Positions 55,044-64,000 of a DNA stretch of 64,000 bases are shown here, in pieces. The position numbers were made by a program, and so were the translations under genes. Origin of the DNA: Mesorhizobium sp. (GTDB taxonomy: Bacteria > Pseudomonadota > Alphaproteobacteria > Rhizobiales > Rhizobiaceae); assembly GCA_019635735.1 (NCBI GenBank), contig JAHBYX010000011.1, positions 62,001-126,000 on the forward strand. Direction: 5' to 3'. The first letter of the stretch is position 1. Each line of letters starts with the position of its first letter. Below the pieces are notes generated by a model. The model saw nothing but the letters and a program-made list of their open reading frames with translations, searched no databases and had not been told where the DNA came from.

Positions 55044-55856
55044 ATGGAATTGATTGAGACGATTCAAGACGCGCTGCCTTACGGCTACGCCAGCGCCATT
55101 TTGTGGGTCGCGTTCGCGCTCCTGGTTCTGGTGGTCGTGCTTGGCCTGATCCGGCTGATTCGCGGAGTTCGCGGCGGGACGTTCGTCGCCGGCGGTCGCA
55201 ACCGCAGGACCCGCCTCGCGGTCATGGACGCTGCCGCGATCGACAGCCGGCGCCGGCTCGTCCTCGTCCGGCGCGACGATGTCGAGCATCTCGTCCTCAT
55301 CGGAGGGCCGACCGACGTGGTCATAGAACGCGATATCCGTATGGTAAACCGCGGAACGCGCCATGGCGATCATCATCACGAAGCTGCAGCCGAAAACGCT
55401 CACACCTCACCCGAACTCGAGCGAGCCCGCGCCCAGGTCCGACCTCCGCAGTCCGTGCTGCCACAGGCCGCGCCGCGCCACGCACAGCAACCCAGACCCG
55501 TCGAACCCGTCCTGCCCGCGCGACCTGCCACAGCTGCGTCGAGCGTCACGCTTCCGCGCCCGGCAATACCGATGCCGGCGCCGCCACCGCCTCCGGGCGC
55601 GGTCAAGCCTGCCGGGTCCGCGCAGGCTTCCAGGTCGTTCGACTTGCCGAAGCCGGCGACGGCTTCCTCCGCAACTGCGCCACGGATGCCGCAGGTGAAC
55701 GCGCTGGACGACGCGCTGCTGAAGGAACTGTCATTGTCCCTCGAGCAGGAAGCGCCTTCGCCGGGTCGTGAGAAGAATGCAGCGCCGAAAAGGTCCGACG
55801 CCTCGCTCGACGAGCAGATGAACAAGCTGCTCGGTGAGATATCGAAAAGAAAGTAG
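55044..55856 (+). CDS. FliO-like flagellar biosynthesis protein
   Basis: A 270-residue protein with one N-terminal membrane helix (residues about 17-38, ASAILWVAFALLVLVVVLGLIRLI) and the FliO-type cytoplasmic core (GRNRRTRLAVMDAAAIDSRRRLVLVRRDDVEHLVLIGGPTDVVIE). A long Ala-Pro-Gln-rich, low-complexity tail (about 120-270) follows. FliO helps assemble FliP in the flagellar export gate. Rhizobial genomes encode such a protein beside cckA and not in the flagellar cluster. It is divergent from cckA and convergent with dksA. Confidence 0.82.
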   Translation: MELIETIQDALPYGYASAILWVAFALLVLVVVLGLIRLIRGVRGGTFVAGGRNRRTRLAVMDAAAIDSRRRLVLVRRDDVEHLVLIGGPTDVVIERDIRMVNRGTRHGDHHHEAAAENAHTSPELERARAQVRPPQSVLPQAAPRHAQQPRPVEPVLPARPATAASSVTLPRPAIPMPAPPPPPGAVKPAGSAQASRSFDLPKPATASSATAPRMPQVNALDDALLKELSLSLEQEAPSPGREKNAAPKRSDASLDEQMNKLLGEISKRK

Positions 55857-55906
55857 GACGTTCCGGTCGACCACTTTAGGCCGGCTGTGCCGTCGGCGAC
55901 GAACGC

Positions 55907-56323
55907 TCAATCGTCGCGATAGACCTTTTCGCGGCGCTCATGGCGCTCCTGCGCCTCAATCGAGAGCGTCGCGATCGGACGGGCATCAAGGCGCTTCAGC
56001 GAAATCGGCTCGCCCGTCTCCTCGCAGTAGCCGTAAGTCCCCTCGTCGAGCCGCTGCAGGGCGGCATCGATCTTCGCGATCAGCTTGCGCTGGCGGTCCC
56101 GCGCCCGCAGTTCGATGGCGCGATCGGTTTCCGATGAAGCCCTGTCGGCGAGGTCGGGGTGGTTCGCGTTCTCCTGCTGGAGGACTTCAAGGGTCTCGCG
56201 AGCCTCCCTGAGAATGTCTCCCTTCCACGCGATCAGTTTGGAGCGGAAGTAGGCCTTCTGACGATCGTTCATAAACGGCTCATCGTCAGTGGGCACATAG
56301 TTGAGTTCAGTGATCAGGCTCAT
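55907..56323 (-). CDS. dksA: RNA polymerase-binding transcription factor DksA
   Basis: A 138-residue protein with the long coiled-coil (residues about 35-95, AWKGDILREARETLEVLQ) that enters the polymerase secondary channel and the DksA-type C-terminal region. Only one of the four zinc-finger cysteines remains: Cys100 in YGYCEETGEPISLKRL. The other positions are Thr, Ile and Ala, as in other alphaproteobacterial DksA proteins, so zinc is not expected. Together with ppGpp it regulates transcription in stringent conditions. A plausible promoter lies about 32 bases upstream. Confidence 0.94.
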   Translation of the reverse strand: MSLITELNYVPTDDEPFMNDRQKAYFRSKLIAWKGDILREARETLEVLQQENANHPDLADRASSETDRAIELRARDRQRKLIAKIDAALQRLDEGTYGYCEETGEPISLKRLDARPIATLSIEAQERHERREKVYRDD

Positions 56324-56355
56324 CGAGTCACCCCAGAACAGCTACCCCGGGCGCC

Positions 56356-56384
56356 TATATATTCGCGGCGCCGGGACCGCACAA
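56356..56384 (-). promoter_or_regulatory. Candidate sigma-70-type promoter of dksA
   Basis: On the minus strand TTGTGC and TATATA are separated by exactly 17 bases, 33 bases or more before the dksA ATG. The -10 is good, the -35 only moderately so. The remainder of the 306-base gap between dksA and sixA (56324-56629) contains no other feature that I can support; it must also hold the sixA promoter. Confidence 0.4.
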
Positions 56385-56629
56385 GCGGAAAGGCAACAGC
56401 GTTCACGCAAAAGTCACGCCAGTTGAAGAACTGCTTCAAGCGCATTTCGCCGCAAGGCTCCGAAAACGATTGCGGCTACACAACATCCTGTTTTGATTGC
56501 AGCTTTCGGCCCATTCCTTTCAGGACGGCCCAAGCATGGCCCGGGACAGATTGCACGATATCGCGCCATTCACTAGACGATGAGATGCACAAGGGCCTGT
56601 CGGCCCGCGAGAGCGAGAGGTGCGGGGGA

Positions 56630-57130
56630 ATGAGTCGTCTTCTGTTGTTGCGCCATGCCCGTGCCGCCTGGGCGGAACCCGGAATGCGCGACTTCGACCG
56701 TCCGCTCGACGCGACCGGACGCGCCGACGCCGACGCGATGGGAGCGGTGATGGCGCGAGACGGCGTGGTCCCGGACCGGGTCATCTGCTCGTCCGCGAGG
56801 CGCGCGCGCGAAACCTGGGACGCGGTCATGCGGCACCTGACGGTGGCGGACGCGATCGTCACCGACCAGCTCTACATCACCGATGCCACTGGATACCTGA
56901 ATTTCATACGCGACAATGACGGGGTAGGTTCGCTTTTGATCGTCGGCCACAATCCGATGATCGAGGACGTCTGTTTCGCACTCGCGCGCGAAGGTCGGGA
57001 CGAGGCCACCGGCGCAAGGGCGAACGGGTTTCCGACCTGCGGGCTCGCCATCATCGATTTTCCGGAGGGCTTTGCCAGCGTGGCGCCATCCAAGGGATTT
57101 CTCGAGGCGTTCTACACACCGGCCGGCTGA
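56630..57130 (+). CDS. Histidine phosphatase family protein (SixA-like)
   Basis: A 166-residue member of the histidine phosphatase superfamily: the RHG-type motif is LLLRHARAAW (Arg8, His9), followed by the substrate Arg in CSSARRARET and the second histidine in LIVGHNPMIED. SixA-type proteins dephosphorylate phosphohistidine of relay proteins. The ATG at 56630 has a GGGGGA ribosome-binding site. It precedes ycjX by about 100 bases on the same strand. Confidence 0.9.
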   Translation: MSRLLLLRHARAAWAEPGMRDFDRPLDATGRADADAMGAVMARDGVVPDRVICSSARRARETWDAVMRHLTVADAIVTDQLYITDATGYLNFIRDNDGVGSLLIVGHNPMIEDVCFALAREGRDEATGARANGFPTCGLAIIDFPEGFASVAPSKGFLEAFYTPAG

Positions 57131-57230
57131 CAGAAACGACTGGATCCGTTCCGGGGCATTCCAAAGCCGTTCGGCGTTGCCTATATCGGATTGCAACGCC
57201 TCGCAGGCGGGGCATGACGAGGCAATCGAA

Positions 57231-58685
57231 TTGGCGTCCCATACTACCCTGACGGACGAGGCGCGGATCGCGCTCGACACGCTGGCCGGGCGCCTGACCG
57301 GGTTCGGGAGCCCTTCGCTGCGGCTCGGCGTCACCGGTTTGTCCCGAGCGGGAAAGACCGTCTTCATCACCGCACTGGTGCACAATCTGATCCATGGAGG
57401 CCGGCTGCCGCTGTTCGACGCGCGCAAGTCGGGAAGGCTGACCAAGGCCTACCTGGAACACCAACCGGACGACGCGGTGCCGCGTTTCCAGTACGAAGAC
57501 CACGTCGCCGCGTTGCTGTCCGACCGCGTCTGGCCCGACTCCACCCGGGCGATCTCCGAATTGCGGCTGACCGTCGAGTTCGAATCGGCGTCCGGATGGC
57601 GCAGGACGTTTGCCCCCGGACGCCTGTCTCTCGACATCGTCGACTACCCGGGAGAATGGCTGCTCGACCTGCCGCTTCTCGGCAAGGACTATGACGAGTT
57701 CTCGAAGGATTCGTTCGATCTCGCCGTCCTCGACGTCCGCGCCGATCTCTCCGATGCCTGGCGGCGCGAGGCGATGGCCGTGGATCCGGCGGCCGAGGCC
57801 GACGAGATGACGGCGCGGCGGCTAGCCGAGAGCTTCACCGCCTATCTGAAGGCCTGCAAGGCGGACAGCAGGGCGCTCTCAACGCTCCCGCCCGGCCGAT
57901 TTCTCATGCCGGGCGACCTGGAAGGGTCGCCTGCCCTGACCTTCGCGCCCCTCCCCGGCCTAAAAGGCGCATCGCCCCGCCCCGGCTCCCTTCACGCGAT
58001 GATGCAGCGTCGATACGAGGCCTATAAGACGCATGTGGTGAAGCCGTTCTTCAGGGAGCATATTACAAGGCTCGACCGACAGATCGTGCTGATCGACGCG
58101 ATGCAGGCCCTGAACGCTGGCAGCGGCGCCGTGGCGGATCTCGAACGCGCACTGACCGAGATCCTTGCCTGCTTCCGGCCCGGTTCGACGAATTTCCTGA
58201 CGGGGTTTTTCGCGCGCCGGATCGACCGCATCCTGATCGCGGCGACCAAGGCCGACCATATCCATCATGAAAGCCATGACCGGCTGCAGGCGATCGTCAG
58301 GCGGCTAGCGGATCGCGCGGTCCAACGCGCCGACCTGACCGGTGCGAAAGTCGATGTGCTTGCGATGGCGGCGATCCGGGCGACGCGCGAAGGCACGGTG
58401 AAACAGCGCGGCGAGACGCTTCCCGTCATCATCGGCACCCCGCTGCAGGGCGAGACCATCGGCGACGAGACGTTCGATGGCGACACGGAAACGGCCATCT
58501 TTCCGGGAGACCTGCCGCGCAAGCCGGATACGCTGTTCAAGGCCGACGGGGAAGCGACCGCAATTCGCTTTGTCCGCTTCCGCCCTCCGAAGCTCGAGCG
58601 GACGGCCGACGGGCTCACTCTCTCGCTCCCGCATATCCGGCTCGACCGTGCACTACAGTTCCTGATCGGAGATGCATTGGCATGA
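57231..58685 (+). CDS. ycjX: YcjX family GTPase-like protein
   Basis: A 484-residue P-loop protein with Walker A GLSRAGKT at about residues 36-43, the DYPGEWLLDLPLL switch region and a T-K-A-D-H guanine-recognition-like motif (ATKADHIHHE). The YcjX family is associated with stress response and with the membrane protein YcjF. No ATG is available near the N-terminus; the TTG at 57231 places the start where homologues begin. Its stop overlaps the ycjF start by four bases. Confidence 0.9.
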   Translation: MASHTTLTDEARIALDTLAGRLTGFGSPSLRLGVTGLSRAGKTVFITALVHNLIHGGRLPLFDARKSGRLTKAYLEHQPDDAVPRFQYEDHVAALLSDRVWPDSTRAISELRLTVEFESASGWRRTFAPGRLSLDIVDYPGEWLLDLPLLGKDYDEFSKDSFDLAVLDVRADLSDAWRREAMAVDPAAEADEMTARRLAESFTAYLKACKADSRALSTLPPGRFLMPGDLEGSPALTFAPLPGLKGASPRPGSLHAMMQRRYEAYKTHVVKPFFREHITRLDRQIVLIDAMQALNAGSGAVADLERALTEILACFRPGSTNFLTGFFARRIDRILIAATKADHIHHESHDRLQAIVRRLADRAVQRADLTGAKVDVLAMAAIRATREGTVKQRGETLPVIIGTPLQGETIGDETFDGDTETAIFPGDLPRKPDTLFKADGEATAIRFVRFRPPKLERTADGLTLSLPHIRLDRALQFLIGDALA

Positions 58686-59755
58686 CTGAGCCACGCCAGC
58701 CGGCGTCCTTCCGGCTCACGCCGGAGCCTGAGGCGGCGCCCGCCAAACCGGAGCCCACCCGCAAACCGCGCGCCATCCGAAAAGACGAGGTCGCGCTGGT
58801 CGTCCCCGCGGAAATCGACGTCTTCGACAAGGATGGCCTGGACGCCCTGGCACCGCCGGCGCCCCTGAAACCGCGTCCGCCGTCGCGACTGGGCGCCCTG
58901 TTCTTCGTCGCGCTTGGTACGCTGCTTTCGCTGGCAGCCGGCTTGTGGGCGGAACGACTCATTCGTGACCTGTTCGGCCGGAGCGAATGGCTGGGCTGGC
59001 TGGGGATTGCGCTTGCCGCGGTGGTGGTGGTCACTTTCCTGGCGATCCTCGTGCGCGAGCTCTATGCGCTGGCGCGCCTCGCATCGGTCGAAGCGCTTCG
59101 AGAGCGGGCCGAACGGGCGTCCCGGGCCAATGACAGCAAGGCCGCGCGCGCGGCAGTGGCCGATCTGGTGGTGCTGGTCGGCAAGAAGCCGGAGACCGCC
59201 GCCGGACGCCGCGCCGTGGTGGATCTCAAGGGCGAGGTGATCGATGGCGTCGACTTTCTTCGCTACGCCGAAGCCGAGATCCTCGCGCCCCTGGACGAGA
59301 AGGCCAAGGACCTCATCCTCGACGCCGCCAAGCGGGTGTCGATCGTCACCGCCGTCAGCCCGCGCGCGCTGGTGGACCTTGGCTATGTGCTGTGGGAGGC
59401 AGGCCGCCTGGTGCGTCGCATGTCGGAGCTCTACGGTGGCCGGCCCGGCACCCTGGGCTTCTTCAGATTGACTCGCAGCGTGCTGGCGCATCTCGCCGTC
59501 ACGGGTTCCATCGCAGCCGGCGACAGCCTGATCCAGCAGTTGGTCGGGCACGGGCTCGCCGCCCGAATCTCGGCCAAACTCGGCGAAGGCGTCGTCAATG
59601 GAATGATGACGGTCCGAATCGGCATCGCCGCGATGGAAACCGCCCGTCCCTTTCCGTTCGACGCCGTGAAGCGTCCCGGCATGGGCGATTTCGCTTCCGC
59701 GCTTGCGACATTCACCTCACGGAAGGGCGAAGCCTCCACCGCCGAAAACGTTTGA
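58682..59755 (+). CDS. ycjF: YcjF family membrane protein (TIGR01620/DUF697)
   Basis: A 357-residue protein. The N-terminal 80 residues are Pro and Arg rich and cytoplasmic; two membrane helices follow (LGALFFVALGTLLSLAAGLW at about 78 and LGIALAAVVVVTFLAILV at about 103). A DUF697 C-terminal helical domain runs from about 190 (AAKRVSIVTAVSPRALVDLGYVLWEAGRLVRRMSELYGGRPG). The family partners YcjX. Coupled start (ATGA) with ycjX. Confidence 0.9.
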   Translation: MTEPRQPASFRLTPEPEAAPAKPEPTRKPRAIRKDEVALVVPAEIDVFDKDGLDALAPPAPLKPRPPSRLGALFFVALGTLLSLAAGLWAERLIRDLFGRSEWLGWLGIALAAVVVVTFLAILVRELYALARLASVEALRERAERASRANDSKAARAAVADLVVLVGKKPETAAGRRAVVDLKGEVIDGVDFLRYAEAEILAPLDEKAKDLILDAAKRVSIVTAVSPRALVDLGYVLWEAGRLVRRMSELYGGRPGTLGFFRLTRSVLAHLAVTGSIAAGDSLIQQLVGHGLAARISAKLGEGVVNGMMTVRIGIAAMETARPFPFDAVKRPGMGDFASALATFTSRKGEASTAENV

Positions 59756-59874
59756 ACTTGCTTCGCGCGGCGGCCTCGCGCATTGTATGAGATAGAGAAC
59801 GGGTGACGAAGCATTAACCAATCGCGGCCATGCTCCGGTCGACCCTGCCCCCGAGAAATGCCGGACTCGACCTC

Positions 59875-60417
59875 ATGCGCGTGAACCGAACTGCCATTCT
59901 TTCGTTCGCTGCCGTCCTTCCGGTGCTCGCAGCGCCGGTCGCGGCCTTCTCCGCCGACGGTGACGAACAATTCTTCCGCTCGGTGCAGGGGGTGTGGACC
60001 GGACCGGGCGAGATCGTCGCCGGCAAATACAAGGGTACGAAGTTCACCTGCCGCCTGAACGGTTCGACGCCTGACGGCAAGGTCGGAATGAAGCTCGACG
60101 GTTCCTGCCGCGTCGGCGTCTTCTCGCAGCGCATGTCGGCGACGGTCGAACGCAAGGGGCGTGGCTATCGCGGAATCTTCCTCGATGGTGCGGCCGGCGA
60201 AGGGCTGGACATCGTCTCCGGAAGCGTCGACGGCAAGAAGGTCACGTTCTCGATCTCGCGCAACCAGTTGAACGGCGCGATGAGCGCACGTCTGCCGAAC
60301 AAGGACTCGATGAACGTCAGCGTGTCCGTCAAGGTGGACCGCCAGATGATCCGCGTGATCGCCATGGACTTGAAGCGGACCGGTGACGCGCCTGTGGCGA
60401 CGGTCGCCGCCGAATAG
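59875..60417 (+). CDS. Secreted hypothetical protein
   Basis: A 180-residue product with an N-terminal signal peptide (MRVNRTAILSFAAVLPVLAA, cleavage near VAAFSA) and a soluble beta-rich domain with conserved-looking pieces FFRSVQGVWTGPGEIVAGKYKGTKFTCRLNG and SCRVGVFSQRMSATVER. I do not know a named family, but proteins like this occur in the same place, next to folK, in related genomes. The ATG at 59875 gives the cleanest signal peptide; an upstream ATG adds 15 residues. It is convergent with folK, with no gap between the stops. Confidence 0.75.
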   Translation: MRVNRTAILSFAAVLPVLAAPVAAFSADGDEQFFRSVQGVWTGPGEIVAGKYKGTKFTCRLNGSTPDGKVGMKLDGSCRVGVFSQRMSATVERKGRGYRGIFLDGAAGEGLDIVSGSVDGKKVTFSISRNQLNGAMSARLPNKDSMNVSVSVKVDRQMIRVIAMDLKRTGDAPVATVAAE

Positions 60418-60933
60418 TCACTCCTTCCACCAGGACCCGTCCCCGGTCAGTTTCTCGATGCCGCTCGCATCGAGGCCGGTGAGATGGCTGGCGACCCTGA
60501 CGTTGCGGATCGTCAGATCCGGGGCGATCTCTGCCAGCGGCACAAGGACGAAAGCGCGCAGGAACATCCTTGGATGCGGGATTTCCAGCCCGAGTTCCTT
60601 CACCGATCGCGTTCCGTACAGGAGCACGTCGATGTCGATCAGTCTCGGACCGAAGCGTTCGCCGCGAACCCGTTTGAGCTGGATTTCGGTATCGAGGCAG
60701 AGATCGAGAAGCGCCTTCGGCGATCGTTGCGTTCGCACTTCGGCCACGGCATTCAGGAATGGCGGCTGGTCGAGCTTGCCCCATGGCGGTGTGCTGTAGA
60801 GCGAAGACACATTGGTGATATCGGTCATCCTGTCGGCGTCGATCGCGCGCAGGACTTTCGCCATCGCCGACCGGGGATCGCCGATGTTGCCGCCAAGGCC
60901 CAGATAGGCCACCTCTTCACCGAGGCCAGGCAA
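60418..60933 (-). CDS. folK: 2-amino-4-hydroxy-6-hydroxymethyldihydropteridine pyrophosphokinase (HPPK)
   Basis: A 171-residue enzyme that transfers pyrophosphate from ATP to the pterin alcohol in folate synthesis. The characteristic stretches are YLGLGGNIGDPRSAM, YSTPPWGKLDQPPFLN and the signature RFGPRLIDIDVLLYG, HPRMFLRAFVL. The start at 60933 overlaps the end of folB by 17 bases; folB and folP lie upstream, giving folP-folB-folK. Confidence 0.94.
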   Translation of the reverse strand: MPGLGEEVAYLGLGGNIGDPRSAMAKVLRAIDADRMTDITNVSSLYSTPPWGKLDQPPFLNAVAEVRTQRSPKALLDLCLDTEIQLKRVRGERFGPRLIDIDVLLYGTRSVKELGLEIPHPRMFLRAFVLVPLAEIAPDLTIRNVRVASHLTGLDASGIEKLTGDGSWWKE

Positions 60934-61275
60934 CGGTCACCTCTACGTGGTCCAGAACTCCGTTCACAGGCGCGTTCGGCTTCCTGATCGTTATGGCTGC
61001 CTGGGCGATCATGGGAAACTGTTCGCACAGAGACCTGCCGATCTCCTGCGCCAGCGCCTCGATCAGGAATCTGCGCCGCCCGGTAACGATCTGTTCGATC
61101 AGGCTGAAAGCCGCGCCATAATCGACAGTTTCTCCGATGCGATCCCGTTCGATCGCTCCTTCGGCATCGACAGTCAGTTCCGCATCGACGTAGAAGCGCT
61201 GCCCCATGCGCTCTTCCTCGTCATGAACCCCATGCCGCGCAAAGAAGGCGCAATTTCTGAGCCGGATCACATAGC

Positions 61276-61279
<4 letters not shown>
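60917..61279 (-). CDS. folB: Dihydroneopterin aldolase
   Basis: A 120-residue enzyme forming hydroxymethyldihydropterin from dihydroneopterin. The conserved elements are CAFFARHGVHDEEERMGQRFYVDAEL, TVDYGAAFSLIEQIV, LIEALAQEIGRSL and the C-terminal IRKPNAPVNGVLDHVEVTV with the catalytic Lys. The start overlaps the folP stop by four bases, so translation is coupled within folPBK. Confidence 0.95.
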
Positions 61280-62124
<845 letters not shown>

Positions 62125-62259
62125 GGTTTTCGTACGGCCGTTGGAAAAATCGTGTTTGCGCATATCGAGGAGCCAATGCAACGAAATTCATCACGAACTC
62201 GTGAACACCTTGGGGAAACCGGGATTGCCGTTCCCCGCGGGCTATCGCATGGTCGGGCA

Positions 62260-62886
62260 ATGAGCTTCCGGACCTTGTTGAGTGCCATGATCGTGTTGCC
62301 GATCACCCTTTGCGTCGGCCTGGCGGACGCGGCGAGCGTATCGCGGTCATACAGCTATTTCCGCATCGGCGGCGCCACCTTGTCGGAGCTCCAGGACGAG
62401 CTCACCGCTCGCGGACCGACCGTCAAAAGCACCGGCCGGCGCCATCCCGGTGCGACCGAGATGCAGTTCGTCAATCGCCTCGACTATGACGGCGACAGCG
62501 GAAAATGCCGCGTGTCGAAAGCCAGCGTCTCCGTCAAGGCGAAGATCACCCTGCCGCGCTGGACGCGACCGGCGGGTGCCGCGGAGGACACAAAGCTGAT
62601 CTGGGGCGCGCTGGCCGGGGATATCAAGCGGCATGAGGAGAGCCATGTCAGCATCGCGCGCGACTACGCGCGCCAGATGGAGGAAGCGCTGCTGGCGCTG
62701 CCGGCGCAGAAGACATGCGCCATCGCAGCCGACAGGGCCCAGGAGACGATCCGCAGGCTGCTTGCAGCGCATGACGCTGCGCAGGAGCGTTTCGACCGGA
62801 TCGAGCGGATCAACTTCTCCGAACGGATGGACCGCCTGATCCGCTACCGCATCGAACAGATTGAAGCCGGCCGGATCAAGAACTGA
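62260..62886 (+). CDS. DUF922 family secreted putative zinc protease (second copy)
   Basis: A 208-residue protein with a signal peptide (MSFRTLLSAMIVLPITLCVGLADA, cleavage near 24) and the DUF922 core. The zinc-like motif is His125-Glu126-x-x-His129 (RHEESHVSIARDYARQMEE), the same residue numbers as in the paralogue at 21114. Conserved Tyr and Arg stretches (TVKSTGRRHPGATEMQF, KAKITLPRW) match that protein. Likely periplasmic and possibly a peptidase. It is divergent from folP, 135 bases apart. Confidence 0.85.
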   Translation: MSFRTLLSAMIVLPITLCVGLADAASVSRSYSYFRIGGATLSELQDELTARGPTVKSTGRRHPGATEMQFVNRLDYDGDSGKCRVSKASVSVKAKITLPRWTRPAGAAEDTKLIWGALAGDIKRHEESHVSIARDYARQMEEALLALPAQKTCAIAADRAQETIRRLLAAHDAAQERFDRIERINFSERMDRLIRYRIEQIEAGRIKN

Positions 62887-63052
62887 GAGCCCTCCCCTCC
62901 GGCTGGCGGCTGGACCAGCGCGTCTTCCTTGCAATTGCGCACGCTTTATCGGAAACAACGCTCTGTTGCCGAAACGCCGTGGCTGAAAAGTCCGTCCGGA
63001 ACGGGTTGATACCCTCGCTGGGCCGCGTCTCGTCCCATATGGACCGAACGAA

Positions 63053-64000
63053 ATGTCAGTCTTAGCGCTGGAAGGCCGCGCGACACGCGCTGCGTGGATA
63101 GAGGAGATTCGCGCCACTGTCGGGCTCGCGTGGCCGATGGTCCTCACCAATGTTGCGCAAACGGCGATGACGGCGACCGACGTGATGATGATGGGGCGCC
63201 TTGGGGCCAACACGGTCGCCGCGGGCGCGCTTGGCTCGAACCTCTACTTCGCTCCTCTGATGTTCGGGCTCGGCCTGATGCTGGCGACATCGCCGATGAT
63301 GGCGAGCGAACTCGGCCGCCGCCGCCATTCGGTCCGCGACATCCGCCGGACGGTTCGCCAGGGGTTGTGGACCGCGATCGCCGTGTGCGTGCCGATGTGG
63401 GCGATGCTCTGGAACGCCGAAGCCATACTGCTCGCGATGGGACAGCAGCCGGACCTCTCCGCCGCCGCGGGCGGCTACATGCGGACGCTGATGTGGGGCA
63501 TTCTCCCCTTCTACGGCTACATTGTCCTGCGCTCGTTCATCTCCGCGCTTGAGCGGCCGGGCTGGGCGCTTGTGATCGTCTTCGTGGCCGTCGGCTTCAA
63601 CGTGCTCGCCAACTGGTGCCTGATGTTCGGCAATCTCGGCTTTCCCGCCATGGGGATCGCCGGCTCGGGCCTCGCCACCACCTTGTCGAACCTTTTGATG
63701 TTCGGCGGTCTGGCTGCCGTGGTCTCGATCGACGGCAGGTTCCGTCGTTTCAGCCTGTTCGGCCGCTTCTGGCGCGCCGACTGGCCGCGTTTCCGGGCGC
63801 TGTGGAAGCTCGGATTACCGATCGCCGCGATGGTCGCCTTCGAAGTGACCATATTCAACGCGGCCGCGTTCATGATGGGACTGATCGACGCCCCGTCGCT
63901 CGCGGCCCACGCGATCGCACTGCAGATCGCCTCGATCAGCTTCATGGTGCCGCTGGGTCTCGGGCAGGCCGTCACCGTCCGCGTCGGCCGGGCCTGGGGA
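63053..64000 (+). CDS. MATE family efflux transporter (3' end outside window)
   Basis: The first 316 residues of a multidrug and toxin extrusion (MATE/NorM) transporter: eight or nine hydrophobic helices are visible, starting with LAWPMVLTNVAQTAMTATDVMMMGRLG, followed by MATE-typical GSNLYFAPLMFGLGLMLA and FGNLGFPAMGIAGSGLATT and the start of the second half (WKLGLPIAAMVAFEVTIF). MATE proteins export cationic drugs in exchange for Na+ or H+. The ATG at 63053 follows the DUF922 gene by 166 bases. The C-terminal part lies beyond the window. Confidence 0.93.
   Translation, partial: MSVLALEGRATRAAWIEEIRATVGLAWPMVLTNVAQTAMTATDVMMMGRLGANTVAAGALGSNLYFAPLMFGLGLMLATSPMMASELGRRRHSVRDIRRTVRQGLWTAIAVCVPMWAMLWNAEAILLAMGQQPDLSAAAGGYMRTLMWGILPFYGYIVLRSFISALERPGWALVIVFVAVGFNVLANWCLMFGNLGFPAMGIAGSGLATTLSNLLMFGGLAAVVSIDGRFRRFSLFGRFWRADWPRFRALWKLGLPIAAMVAFEVTIFNAAAFMMGLIDAPSLAAHAIALQIASISFMVPLGLGQAVTVRVGRAWG

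Noticed and set aside
55907..56323. DksA with a single zinc-finger cysteine as a novelty
   Set aside because: Alphaproteobacterial DksA proteins normally show this pattern.

Overview
The window is about 64 kb of a GC-rich (visibly around 64-65%) alphaproteobacterial chromosome, most likely order Hyphomicrobiales (Rhizobiales), near Mesorhizobium and other Phyllobacteriaceae. The evidence is the gene order: dusB(nifR3)-ntrB-ntrC-ntrY-ntrX-trkA-dat-hfq-hflX; pdhA-pdhB-pdhC-lpdA-lipA with a lipoyl domain on the E1-beta subunit; the ispDF fusion; cckA next to fliO and dksA; and murA-DUF2948-hisD-UPF0262. Most of it is core housekeeping DNA.

Layout. 1-4314 (minus): murA, DUF2948, hisD, UPF0262 and a low-molecular-weight phosphatase. 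4422-7368: tRNA-Thr followed by the left part of an integrative element (tyrosine integrase, small ORF, phage portal gene). The portal gene runs into a decapitated LysR gene at about 7368, so the right part of the element and the far half of the regulator are gone. 7802-8758: LysR remnant, two small monooxygenase-like genes, tRNA-Ser. 8985-16475 (plus): rlpA, a PBP5-like protein with altered active-site motifs, tmk-holB-metG-tatD-MBL hydrolase. 16675-21722: GFA protein, TSUP transporter, and a Rieske oxygenase operon (gbcAB-like) that lies directly behind a cobalamin riboswitch, then a DUF922 protein. 21791-35923: mazG, the hflX/hfq/dat/trkA and ntrXYCB/dusB minus-strand block, ispDF and a CinA-like gene. 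35931-46060 (minus): ratA, lipA, two GlsB-type membrane proteins, lpdA, an SGNH esterase, pdhC, a Uma2-family gene, pdhB, pdhA and ftsB. 46143-52011 (minus): the urea ABC transporter urtABCDE, preceded by a near-consensus sigma-54 promoter. 52266-64000: cckA, fliO, dksA, sixA, ycjX-ycjF, folPBK, a second DUF922 protein and the start of a MATE efflux gene.

How the genes connect. The two NtrB/C and NtrY/X two-component systems and Hfq form the nitrogen-control block. The sigma-54 promoter in front of urtA fits NtrC-type control of urea uptake from a locus about 18 kb away. The pyruvate dehydrogenase operon encodes both the lipoylated enzymes and lipoyl synthase.

Most unusual observations: (1) a complete-looking cobalamin riboswitch whose only downstream genes encode a Rieske demethylase and its reductase, with an AUGAUG inside the 3' strand of its closing stem; (2) two copies of a palindromic REP-like repeat inside reading frames, one in the pdhC linker and one in a 69-codon ORF wedged between urtD and urtE; (3) the portal/LysR deletion or chimeric junction; (4) a PBP5 homologue with KTG changed to ASG and SGN changed to TAN; (5) a Uma2 nuclease-like gene inside the pdh operon. 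Nothing here looks like a classic defence island, CRISPR array or secondary-metabolite cluster.
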